From an uncultured Clostridia bacterium (GTDB lineage Bacteria > Bacillota > Clostridia > TANB77 > CAG-508): a DNA stretch of 64,000 nucleotides. The position numbers and the translations under genes are program-made. The notes under the pieces are model-generated. The model saw only the letters and a list, made by a program, of their open reading frames with translations, was not told where the DNA came from and searched no databases. Location: positions 4,422 through 68,421 of the forward strand of contig CAJUSU010000003.1 of assembly GCA_910589185.1 (NCBI GenBank), read 5' to 3'. This document shows, one piece after another, positions 52,589-60,650 of the stretch; positions within the stretch are counted from its first letter, which is position 1; each line of letters begins with the position of its first letter.

Positions 52589-54097
52589 TTATATCATTGT
52601 TTTTAATTTTTTTCTATCAATCTTACCATTTGCATTATACGGCATTCTATCTAAACAATGTATTTCATTCGGACACATATATTTTGGTAATCGCTTTCCT
52701 GCTTGTTCTAATAAGTCCTTTTCTTCTAATTTATCCCCTTGATAAAATAAAACAATTTTATCTGTTTTTTCATCATATACACTAGCACAAGCTATGATAT
52801 TGTCAATAGCATTGATAGCTGTTTCTATTTCACCAAGTTCAATACGATATCCCATATGCTTAATTTGAAAGTCTTTTCTAGAGAGATAAATCAGTTCTCC
52901 TCTTCCATTTTCTTTAACGATATCTCCTGTTCTATAAATAATCTCTGGATAACTTTGATTTAAAGGGTTTTGTACAAACACTTTCTGCGTTTGTACAGGG
53001 TTATTATAATACCCCTGTGCCAAGAAACTTCCCCTAACGCAAAGTTCACCTTCTTCTCCGTTTTTCGCTTCAGTTCCATCTTCTTTCACAATCATTACAT
53101 TGCAATTATCACAGTGCTTTCCGATGGGAATACTTTCTGTATTTGCAAATTTTCTATCCACAATATAATAAGTGCAAATATCTGTAGTTTCAGTTGGTCC
53201 AAACAAATTGGCAAATAATGCTTTTGGAAAGTGTTCTATCCACATATTAAGTTGCTTTGTTGGCATTACTTCTCCTGCAAATAATATTTTTTCTAAATAT
53301 GGTAATTTAACTTCTTCTAAAGCTTTTAAATTTGCTACAATACATAGTGCTGACGGAACCCAATAAATTGTGTTTACTTTCTTTTCGTCTAAATATTGTA
53401 ACAATTTTACAGGAAATGAAAAATACATTTTAGGGATAATATAAAAAGTAGCACCAGATAAAATTGTGGTAAAAATGTCTGTAATTGACATGCTAAAATA
53501 AAATGGAGTTTGGCTTCCCCAAATAGTGTTTTCATTAATATCAAAAGTTTCTTTAGCCCAGTGAGCATAAGCTATTACTGCTTTATGGCTAATCACCGTT
53601 CCTTTCGGAACACCTGTTGAACCCGACGTAAATAAAATATACATTGTATCTGTGTCTATCATTTTGCTTCTAATTTTTTCTAATCTTTCTTGTTGTATCT
53701 CTATTTCTATCATTTGTTCATATGTATATATTCTTTGATTTTCTGTTGCAATTTCTTTCGCTTTTGTTTCATTCTTTTGGTCTGTTATAATTGCAACTGG
53801 ATTTAAGGTATCTAGAATTGAAGCTAACCTTTCATTGGGCGATTTCACATCTAAAATCGTATAGAAATTTCCACTATATAGCACTCCCATCATAGCTTCT
53901 AAGCAAGCTACACTTTTATCTAGTAAAATAGCAATTGGCTGATTCATTTTCTCTATATTACTTAAGTTACTTCCTATTTTTTGGCTATTCTTTAAAAAAT
54001 CAGAATAAGTAACCTCTCTATTTACATCTGCAAAAGCAGTCTTATTAGCATACTTTTTTGCTGTTTGTTCTAAATACTGTAAAATATTCTTTTTCAT
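52589..54097 (-). CDS. DltA-like adenylation enzyme with atypical substrate pocket
   Basis: The 502-residue ANL enzyme has the A3 motif YILFTSGSTGVPKGT near 153-167, FGPTETTDICTY, YRTGDIVKENGRGELIYLSR, QIKHMGYRIELGEIE and the C-terminal NGKIDRKKL Lys. Overall it resembles DltA (D-alanine activation for teichoic acids). In the A4 region, where DltA and amino-acid adenylation domains have Asp binding the substrate amino group (FSFD), this protein has Ser202 (PFYFSMSITDIF). The Cys that helps DltA prefer D-Ala is Ala274 (LFAGEVMP). It may therefore activate something other than D-alanine, perhaps a non-amino acid. First gene of its cassette. Confidence 0.82.
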   Translation of the reverse strand: MKKNILQYLEQTAKKYANKTAFADVNREVTYSDFLKNSQKIGSNLSNIEKMNQPIAILLDKSVACLEAMMGVLYSGNFYTILDVKSPNERLASILDTLNPVAIITDQKNETKAKEIATENQRIYTYEQMIEIEIQQERLEKIRSKMIDTDTMYILFTSGSTGVPKGTVISHKAVIAYAHWAKETFDINENTIWGSQTPFYFSMSITDIFTTILSGATFYIIPKMYFSFPVKLLQYLDEKKVNTIYWVPSALCIVANLKALEEVKLPYLEKILFAGEVMPTKQLNMWIEHFPKALFANLFGPTETTDICTYYIVDRKFANTESIPIGKHCDNCNVMIVKEDGTEAKNGEEGELCVRGSFLAQGYYNNPVQTQKVFVQNPLNQSYPEIIYRTGDIVKENGRGELIYLSRKDFQIKHMGYRIELGEIETAINAIDNIIACASVYDEKTDKIVLFYQGDKLEEKDLLEQAGKRLPKYMCPNEIHCLDRMPYNANGKIDRKKLKTMI

Positions 54098-54109
54098 TTT
54101 TTCTCTCCA

Positions 54110-55042
54110 TTATTTGCCTTTTTGTAGCTTTGCCACAAAAAATCCCTCCATATTTTTAGAAGGCAATATTTTAATAGCTTTTTGGGTATTCAATGTTTGC
54201 CCTTTTTCTACTTCTCTTAATTCGATACTAATATCTAATAATTTTAAGTCAAACTGTTCTAAAGCCCATTCTAAAATCTGTTCATTTTCTGCTAAGTTTA
54301 ATGTACAGGTAGAGTATACCATTATTCCATTTGGTTTTAAAGCTTCATAAGAATTTCTTAATAATTTTCTTTGGATTTTTACTAGTTCTGCCACCTTTTT
54401 TTCTGACCAATTACGATATGTTTTGGCATCTGATGCTATGAAACGTCCTTCGCCACTGCAAGGAGTATCTAATAATACTTTATCAAAAGTTTCTGGATAT
54501 TTTGCTCCTATTCTTTCTCCATAATCATTGTTGACTGTTACTATACTTGCTCCTTGCGCTGTTACATTATATTGTAGTCTTTCACAGCGAATTTTATCTA
54601 ATTCATTTGCTAAAATTTCACCTTTGTTTTGCATTATCGCTGCCATCTGCGTTGTTTTGCTTCCAGGTGCAGCCGTTAAGTCTAACACCCTTTCTCCCGA
54701 TTTTGGACTTAATACTAGTGGTGGCACCATGCTAGATAAACTTTGTAAATAGATATATCCTTTTTCAAAAAGGTCTAATTTTTGAATTTCTTTTTCTGTT
54801 ACATTTTTAATGATTAAGGCATCTTGATACCAAGGCACCCTCTCAAATTTAATGTTCTTTTCTTTAAAATCTCTCATTAAACTTTGAATATCATATTTTA
54901 AAGTATTTACTCTTAAGGTAGTATATCTTTCTCCTGCCATTCCTGCTAAAATTTTATCCACTGTTAAAGGAGAAAACAGCTCATATAGATTTTCTATAAA
55001 AACTTGTGGCAATTTTCGTTTTACTTCTAATACAGATAACAT
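54110..55042 (-). CDS. RsmB/RsmF-type RNA (cytosine-5) methyltransferase
   Basis: The 310-residue NOL1/NOP2/Sun-family enzyme methylates cytosine C5 in rRNA or tRNA using S-adenosylmethionine. It has the SAM-binding motif RVLDLTAAPGSKTTQMAAI near 117, catalytic-type motif VLLDTPCSGEGRF near 188, and the second cysteine in MVYSTCTLNLAENE near 245. It lacks the large N-terminal NusB-like domain of RsmB and the C-terminal PUA region of long RsmF proteins, which is usual for short Firmicutes members. It lies 12 nt before the adenylation gene in the same orientation. Confidence 0.9.
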   Translation of the reverse strand: MLSVLEVKRKLPQVFIENLYELFSPLTVDKILAGMAGERYTTLRVNTLKYDIQSLMRDFKEKNIKFERVPWYQDALIIKNVTEKEIQKLDLFEKGYIYLQSLSSMVPPLVLSPKSGERVLDLTAAPGSKTTQMAAIMQNKGEILANELDKIRCERLQYNVTAQGASIVTVNNDYGERIGAKYPETFDKVLLDTPCSGEGRFIASDAKTYRNWSEKKVAELVKIQRKLLRNSYEALKPNGIMVYSTCTLNLAENEQILEWALEQFDLKLLDISIELREVEKGQTLNTQKAIKILPSKNMEGFFVAKLQKGK

Positions 55043-55095
55043 CTTTTTCTCCCTCTATCCTTATAGTGTCATTTTTTCTAAAAAGGTTTCATATT

Positions 55096-55638
55096 TTACT
55101 CGCTTTTTTGTTTTTCTTTTAACAAATCTCTAATTTCCTCTAGAAGAACAATATCTTCACTCTTCTTAGGTGGTTCTTCTACTTTTTCTTTTTTCTCTTC
55201 ATGTTTCAGTTTTTCAAACAATCGAACCATTGTAAAAATGCAAATAGCAATAATTAGGAAATCTATAATTGTCTGAATAAAGGATCCATAAGCCACTTTA
55301 GAGTTTCCTATTTCCAATGTTAAATTTGAAAAATCTAATCCACCAATGATAATACCAATTAATGGTGTGATAATATCATTTACTAAACTAGTTACAATCT
55401 TTCCAAAAGCTCCTCCGACAATAACACCAACTGCCATGTCAACTACATTTCCTCTAGAAATGAACCTTTTAAATTCGCTTGCTTCTTTTTTCATTTTTTT
55501 TAAGTTTTTTTCTGCTAATTGTTCTAGTTCTTTTTTCCTTGTTTCTGTTTGTTCTTCTTTCTCTCTATCACTATTTCTTTCAGTTTCTTTTTGTTCTATT
55601 TCCTCTATTGTCTTCTCTCTTATTTCATTTTCTTCCAT
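55096..55638 (-). CDS. mscL: Large-conductance mechanosensitive channel MscL with N-terminal extension
   Basis: From residue about 55 onward it is a standard MscL: FKRFISRGNVVDMAVGVIVGG (S1 amphipathic helix and TM1), LVNDIITPLIGIIIGG, TM2 near 120-140 (TIIDFLIIAICIFTMVRLF) and a C-terminal charged helix. The first ~54 residues are an extra, highly charged Glu/Lys/Arg-rich helix with coiled-coil potential. AAGGAG before the first ATG supports the long start. An internal start would not have such a site. The channel releases solutes on hypo-osmotic shock; the extension could alter gating or assembly (inference). Confidence 0.92.
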   Translation of the reverse strand: MEENEIREKTIEEIEQKETERNSDREKEEQTETRKKELEQLAEKNLKKMKKEASEFKRFISRGNVVDMAVGVIVGGAFGKIVTSLVNDIITPLIGIIIGGLDFSNLTLEIGNSKVAYGSFIQTIIDFLIIAICIFTMVRLFEKLKHEEKKEKVEEPPKKSEDIVLLEEIRDLLKEKQKSE

Positions 55639-55641
55639 CTT

Positions 55642-56205
55642 TTACTCCTTGCAATACTCATTTATTTTATCTTCATCTTCCCTCATTGCTAAAATTGTTT
55701 TTTCAAATAAAGTATCTAATTCCCAACCTAACATTTCAGCTCCTTGCTTAATCACATCTCTTGAACAACCTGCTGCAAATTTTTTATCTTTAAACTTCTT
55801 TTTAAGACTTGATACCTCCATATCCTTAGTGCTTTTAGAAGGTCTCATTTTAGTAGCAGCCCAAATTAAACCTGTTAATTCATCTGTCGCAAACAAAATC
55901 TTTTCCATAATATGCTCTGGTTTCACATCAGAACATAGACCATACCCATGGCTACAAATAGAGTGTATAATATTATCTTCTACACCATTTTCTTTTAACA
56001 ATTCTACACATTTTATGCAATGTTCTTCTGGGTACATTTCAAAGTCTACATCATGAAGCAATCCTACTATTCCCCAGTATTCTACATCTTCATTCATTTC
56101 TTTTGCAAAATATTTCATAACACCTTCTACTGTTAAGGCATGTCTAATATGAAATTCCTCTTGATTATATTTTTTTAAAATCTCAAAAGCTTTTTCTCTA
56201 TTCAT
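55642..56205 (-). CDS. HD-domain phosphohydrolase
   Basis: The 187-residue HD-superfamily protein has His in FHIRHALTVEGVM, the HD pair in GLLHDVDFEMYPEEH and a further His in SICSHGYGLC, consistent with a divalent-metal site. Standalone members hydrolyse nucleotides or other phosphoesters; the specific substrate is unknown. It overlaps the upstream NUDIX gene by 8 nt and stops 4 nt before the mscL start, so the three are probably one transcript. AGGAGG precedes its ATG. Confidence 0.87.
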   Translation of the reverse strand: MNREKAFEILKKYNQEEFHIRHALTVEGVMKYFAKEMNEDVEYWGIVGLLHDVDFEMYPEEHCIKCVELLKENGVEDNIIHSICSHGYGLCSDVKPEHIMEKILFATDELTGLIWAATKMRPSKSTKDMEVSSLKKKFKDKKFAAGCSRDVIKQGAEMLGWELDTLFEKTILAMREDEDKINEYCKE

Positions 56206-56620
56206 TTTCGTTTCCTCCTACTTTTTTAAATTCTTCTACTTGGCGAACCATATGTCCAATATTACCTTCTCCTGCAAATTTGTTATAGTCAAAGAAATTT
56301 TCTTGTTTATCCATCCATTGCAAATGATTGACTTCTTCTACCAAAGCTACATCTTTATTCAATTTTCCATAAAAAACTTCTAATTCATAATCTTCAAACG
56401 GATATTGGAAATTCATTAAGTGTGAAAGTGAAATGTCTTGGTTCGTAATTCCTGTTTCTTCTTGTAATTCTCTATATGCTGCATGCAATTCTTCTTCATT
56501 TTGTTCTACTTTTCCACCAACTAGGTTAAACTTCCCTTTAAAAGGCTCTTTTGCTCTTTGACACATCAATATCTTGTCCTCGTTTTGATTGTACACTAAT
56601 ATTAGATTTAATTTTTTCAT
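56198..56620 (-). CDS. NUDIX hydrolase (MutT-like)
   Basis: The 140-residue protein begins with KLNLILVYNQNEDKILMCQR and has a full NUDIX box, GGKVEQNEEELHAAYREL then QEETGI, near 36-58. The size and placement fit MutT/8-oxo-dGTP diphosphatase or dihydroneopterin-type hydrolases, but specificity cannot be assigned. It overlaps the downstream HD-domain gene by 8 nt, suggesting a joint role in nucleotide clean-up (inference). Confidence 0.88.
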   Translation of the reverse strand: MKKLNLILVYNQNEDKILMCQRAKEPFKGKFNLVGGKVEQNEEELHAAYRELQEETGITNQDISLSHLMNFQYPFEDYELEVFYGKLNKDVALVEEVNHLQWMDKQENFFDYNKFAGEGNIGHMVRQVEEFKKVGGNENE

Positions 56621-56770
56621 AGCTTACACTCCAATAATTCAAATTAATAATTGCATTATATCACAACCTTTATAAAATTGTCTATTCTTACTATTTATTA
56701 CACAAATCACTTCTGTTTTGTAAAAATTAATGATATAATAAAACAAAATATTAAAAGGAGAAATAAATTT

Positions 56771-57487
56771 ATGAATAAATCACACAAAACATTGTTCATT
56801 TTCTTAATAGTACTACTTTTATCTTATAACTTATCTGAGTCTTTTCTTACTATTTATTGCCATACTTTTTGCAAAGAGACAATAGAAATTATTGTAATAA
56901 GAGCCATTCCATTATTAATACTACTACTATGTTACCTTACTAATATTCGTTTTTCTAGTAAATTATCTATCAATTATTTATATTTATTCATTAGTATTGT
57001 AAGTTTCCTCATTGCAAAAATGCATATACTTTTCTATCTTTATCTATTAATAGACCCTGTTGACAATCTTTTTCTATTGATCATGAATATTATCTCAGCA
57101 ATTTTTATGGTATTAACATTTTTTAAAAACTTTAAAAGGAAAGAAGGTAGCATTGTTTTTCTATTTTTAATAGTACCTATATTTCTAATTTTGCAACTAA
57201 TATTTGAAATGAAAACTTTTGGTATATCTCCTTCTTATTCTTATACTAACCCTAATAGATATGAATTCGTAAAATACCACTATTTTTCCGCAAAAGAATT
57301 TTCTTATTTACCAGATAGAATACCAGAGGATGCTACTAATATTATTTTTCATTATAATTCCTATTCTTTATTTTCTCAAGATGAAGATTTATATTTAGAA
57401 TATGATTCCCCTTCTATTCCAAATAGTGAACACCATATTAAATATGAAATCACAATTCCTTCTAAAGAAAACAGTGAAGTAGAGTAA
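56771..57487 (+). CDS. Hypothetical polytopic membrane protein
   Basis: The 238-residue protein has about five hydrophobic segments between 8 and 165, followed by an extracytoplasmic C-terminal domain of about 70 residues (PSYSYTNPNRYEFVKYHYFS, then SYLPDRIPEDATNIIFHYNS). I do not recognise a family. ATG 56771 has AAAAGGAG about 10 nt upstream; the frame is open further upstream but without such a site. It is a lone plus-strand gene, divergent from the NUDIX gene and convergent with the SurA-like gene, sharing a terminator with it. Confidence 0.65.
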   Translation: MNKSHKTLFIFLIVLLLSYNLSESFLTIYCHTFCKETIEIIVIRAIPLLILLLCYLTNIRFSSKLSINYLYLFISIVSFLIAKMHILFYLYLLIDPVDNLFLLIMNIISAIFMVLTFFKNFKRKEGSIVFLFLIVPIFLILQLIFEMKTFGISPSYSYTNPNRYEFVKYHYFSAKEFSYLPDRIPEDATNIIFHYNSYSLFSQDEDLYLEYDSPSIPNSEHHIKYEITIPSKENSEVE

Positions 57488-57512
57488 TCTAATTTACTCC
57501 ACTTCATTTTTT
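57474..57512. terminator. Bidirectional terminator between the membrane protein and SurA-like genes
   Basis: Arms GAAGTAGAGTAA (57476-57487) and TTACTCCACTTC (57494-57505) pair with one mismatch, followed by ATTTTTTC. The left arm contains the plus-strand stop codon. Confidence 0.7.
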
Positions 57513-58292
57513 CTAATCGATATATTCAATTTTAGCTTCCTCTTTTAAGTACTCTTTATATTCATCTACTAATTCAAATAATAAGCTAATATTTTGAGAT
57601 TCAGTCTTGTTTTCTCTATATTGTTTACACTTTTTATTAAATGCCTCATTCTTTGTATTTAATTCACCTTTTCTTATAGCTTCATTAATATGAAGTGTCC
57701 ATTTAGTTCCTATTTCTAGTCTTTTAATTTTAGCTATATGAAATTTCAAAAATTCGTCATAATCCATTTGAAATGTATTCAAAGTACTATCCATCCCATC
57801 TTTGTCTTTAGCAAATTGTTTTTTTGTTCTTTCTTCAATCATTTTATTTTCTTCTTCTGTTAAAAATATGTTTCTCTGTTTTGCATCTTGCACAACAACA
57901 TACTCCTTAATTGCCTCATTTGTAGCATCCTTTTTTTCTTGCTGTTCATTAAGTACTGTATTGTTAATTTGAAAATCTATATAAGCTATTTCCCTTTCAG
58001 TAATTTTTTCTCCATTGACAATCACTTTACACTTATCTGTTTTTCCATCCATTATTGTCCCCAATTCATTCGTTGCTGTATTTCTTTGTTCATTTGAAAA
58101 AAAATTACTGCTTTGTTGACTATCAAATCTGTTTTCTAAATTCAAATTTTCTTGTTCATCAACTATATTATTACTCATATTATATGTTTTCTCTTTACTT
58201 CTTGATATTGTTTTACATATTAATATTATAAGCGCTGTCATTACTATTACTAATAAAATAATTATCCCTATATATCTTTTATCTTTTATCAT
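57513..58292 (-). CDS. Membrane-anchored SurA-N-like protein
   Basis: The 259-residue protein has an N-terminal TM (about 8-27), an Asn/Gln-rich linker (about 40-78) and an extracytoplasmic domain whose VNGEKITEREIAYIDFQINN and KEYVVVQDAKQRNIFLTEEE segments match SurA-N/trigger-factor-like chaperone domains. There is no parvulin isomerase domain, so it may be a chaperone-like remnant or regulator. It lies 23 nt after the duplicated SH3 protein gene; the two are probably one operon, with the SurA-like protein possibly helping that substrate to fold. Confidence 0.75.
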   Translation of the reverse strand: MIKDKRYIGIIILLVIVMTALIILICKTISRSKEKTYNMSNNIVDEQENLNLENRFDSQQSSNFFSNEQRNTATNELGTIMDGKTDKCKVIVNGEKITEREIAYIDFQINNTVLNEQQEKKDATNEAIKEYVVVQDAKQRNIFLTEEENKMIEERTKKQFAKDKDGMDSTLNTFQMDYDEFLKFHIAKIKRLEIGTKWTLHINEAIRKGELNTKNEAFNKKCKQYRENKTESQNISLLFELVDEYKEYLKEEAKIEYID

Positions 58293-58315
58293 CTTCTATC
58301 CTCCTTTAATATTAT

Positions 58316-60490
58316 CTATATATTTTCTATTTCGTATTTTCCCGTTACTTTCATATCATTTTTGTTCCAAATCACCTTGCATTTAATCCAACCATAATTA
58401 GTATAATTTCTTGCAAATCCTGCATTATGCATTACATACAAATATTCTGGAAGTATGTCAGCAATATTTCCTAGTACATTTCCTTGAAATAATGTTGAAT
58501 AATCTTTGTCCGTTTGAGGATCCCAATCATAATAATCATCTATTTCATACCTTACCTTCATTTGGTAATCATCTTTAATTCTTGTAACAATATATTCCAT
58601 CTTTATCCTATATAGATGTAATGTCAAAAACCAATCTTTGCTTGTTTCTTCAGTAGCTTCTCCTGAATCTTCTATCACATTACAAAAAGTTATTGGTGTA
58701 TTTTCTACAATATTCAGTTCTTCGGATACTTTTATAGCATTCTTAATATTTTCGTTCAGCTTTTTTTCCATAGATTTGCTTTCCCCCATAGCATTTATTA
58801 ATATGATATTTCGCCTTGTATGTCCTTCTTTATAAATACCACCTTCATCTTTAACACTAAGACTAGTTTTTCCACTCTCTTTTTGCGTTAAAAAATATTC
58901 TAATGCAGAACCAGCATTTGGATATATCGCTTGCAATCCTCTTGCTCCCTCTAGGATAATAGCCTTTTGACTTAATAATGTTGGATATAATATCGCAATA
59001 TCACCTGGTTTCATACTATTATACATTTCCTCTGCTCTTTTTATATTTTCATAATTACTTTGTGTCGTAGCTATATCATTCCAACCAATATCCGTTTTAT
59101 AACATATCCCTTTATTGTCATAAATACATTGCCCAAGTATTTTGTTCTTTCCACAATAAATTTCTTGATTTGTTGTTATACAATTATTTTGGAATTTATC
59201 TTTTTTTATTAATATTGTATTTCCAAGTACAACATTCTTTTGCATTTCTATTTTTCCATTAGATTTTATTGTTACCATTAAAACATTACTTGGATTATTT
59301 AGGCGATAATCTTCTCCACTTTCTGCAACATTAAATTTAGTTACACTATAGCAAATTCTCATATTATAATTGTTATCTACAGTAGCAATATAATATAAGT
59401 AATCCTTCATATTTATTCCATAGCTCAAAGTTGGAAAGTATACATTATACATTTTAGTTGATATTCCATAAATACTATGCTTAAATGTTATATTTTCATA
59501 TTCTTCTTTTGTTACTATTTCTAAATTGTCAGAAAAAACATAACCCTCTTTTCCATTACATAATACTATTTTATCCCATACATGTCCATTTTTCTCATTT
59601 ATTTTGTGATTTGTTCTCTTTACAATATCCTTTTCTTCTAAGGCCATCATTTCATTGTAATTAAGAGCTGGTTTCTCGTATACTATTGTTTTTTTATTTA
59701 CCTTTACTATTTCATTGCAATTTTTCCCATCCTCATTATTTGCATCATACTCATAGCCACAATTCTTACTAAAAATCTTTTCTTTTGTATTTCCTAATAA
59801 GATATCTTGATTTGCAAATTTACATGTAATTACCGAACTATTTTCCTTTATCATTACTGTCTGTATATCTCTATCTAAAACAAGCTTGCCATTCATCGAC
59901 ACTTTTCCATTTTTCCACACTACAACCACAAATATTGCTTTTGGATTACAAACTCTATAATTACCATTTGATTCGTTGCATTTAAACCTTTCTGTACCAT
60001 AATAAATCGTCATATATGATTTTTCGTTACTCTCTCCTATCACATAATATGGATAGTCTTCGATATTTATATTATAGACCTTAGTTGGAAGATATATATC
60101 ATATGTTACTCCTTCATATTCAAATGTATTTTTTGAGTATTCTCCCTCTACAGTCATCTCTAAATTATCTGAAAATACATATCCTTCTTTACCATTACTT
60201 AATATTACTTTATCCCAAGTATGACCATCTGCTTCTCCTACTCCACTTTCAACCCTTTTTATCACACTGTTTTGTTCTAAGGTTGTTATCTTATTATAAC
60301 TAGTTCCTATTCCCTCATATACATCTACCGTTTCTCCTACTTGCATAATTTCTTCTTCGTTTACCTGGTTCGTATCATATTCTCCACCTTTAGATTTGCT
60401 AGTTCCTATACAGAAATATAACAAACCCATAAATAAAGTCACTACTACAACAAGTAAAAAATACTTTTTAGCACAACATTTCCCCTTCAA
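58316..60490 (-). CDS. Membrane-anchored protein with duplicated SH3-containing module
   Basis: The 724-residue protein has a TM near 9-28, then two tandem modules of about 200 residues (about 44-245 and 257-455). Each starts with a bacterial SH3 domain; compare HTWDKVILSNGKEGYVFSDN with HVWDKIVLCNGKEGYVFSDN. Each is followed by a segment with INIEDYPYYV/INMKDYLYYI and YRVCNP/YRLNNP. The C-terminal 270 residues are unassigned; they include YYDWDPQTDKDYS and YVMHNAGFARNYTNYGW. Wall binding by the SH3 parts is likely. Start is TTG (60488-60490) with AGGAGG 8 nt upstream; no ATG is available nearby. Confidence 0.75.
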   Translation of the reverse strand: MKGKCCAKKYFLLVVVVTLFMGLLYFCIGTSKSKGGEYDTNQVNEEEIMQVGETVDVYEGIGTSYNKITTLEQNSVIKRVESGVGEADGHTWDKVILSNGKEGYVFSDNLEMTVEGEYSKNTFEYEGVTYDIYLPTKVYNINIEDYPYYVIGESNEKSYMTIYYGTERFKCNESNGNYRVCNPKAIFVVVVWKNGKVSMNGKLVLDRDIQTVMIKENSSVITCKFANQDILLGNTKEKIFSKNCGYEYDANNEDGKNCNEIVKVNKKTIVYEKPALNYNEMMALEEKDIVKRTNHKINEKNGHVWDKIVLCNGKEGYVFSDNLEIVTKEEYENITFKHSIYGISTKMYNVYFPTLSYGINMKDYLYYIATVDNNYNMRICYSVTKFNVAESGEDYRLNNPSNVLMVTIKSNGKIEMQKNVVLGNTILIKKDKFQNNCITTNQEIYCGKNKILGQCIYDNKGICYKTDIGWNDIATTQSNYENIKRAEEMYNSMKPGDIAILYPTLLSQKAIILEGARGLQAIYPNAGSALEYFLTQKESGKTSLSVKDEGGIYKEGHTRRNIILINAMGESKSMEKKLNENIKNAIKVSEELNIVENTPITFCNVIEDSGEATEETSKDWFLTLHLYRIKMEYIVTRIKDDYQMKVRYEIDDYYDWDPQTDKDYSTLFQGNVLGNIADILPEYLYVMHNAGFARNYTNYGWIKCKVIWNKNDMKVTGKYEIENI

Positions 60491-60610
60491 TTTTAATTCC
60501 TCCTTTGTCTTTTTATTAATCTTATGTATATTATTTTATTGTATAGGCATATTTTATCATAGTGTATAAATAAAGTATATACCTTTTACCATTTTGTTGT
60601 ATATAAAAAA

Positions 60611-60640
60611 TGAAAGTAAACTTAAAAGTTTACTTTCATT
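60611..60640 (-). terminator. Intrinsic terminator after the MATE-kinase gene
   Basis: Arms ATGAAAGTAAACTT (60611-60624) and its complement (60627-60640) form a long stem ending in a T-run on the minus strand, 11 nt past the stop. A-rich sequence on the far side makes it intrinsic. Confidence 0.8.
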
Positions 60641-60650
60641 TTACTAGTCA

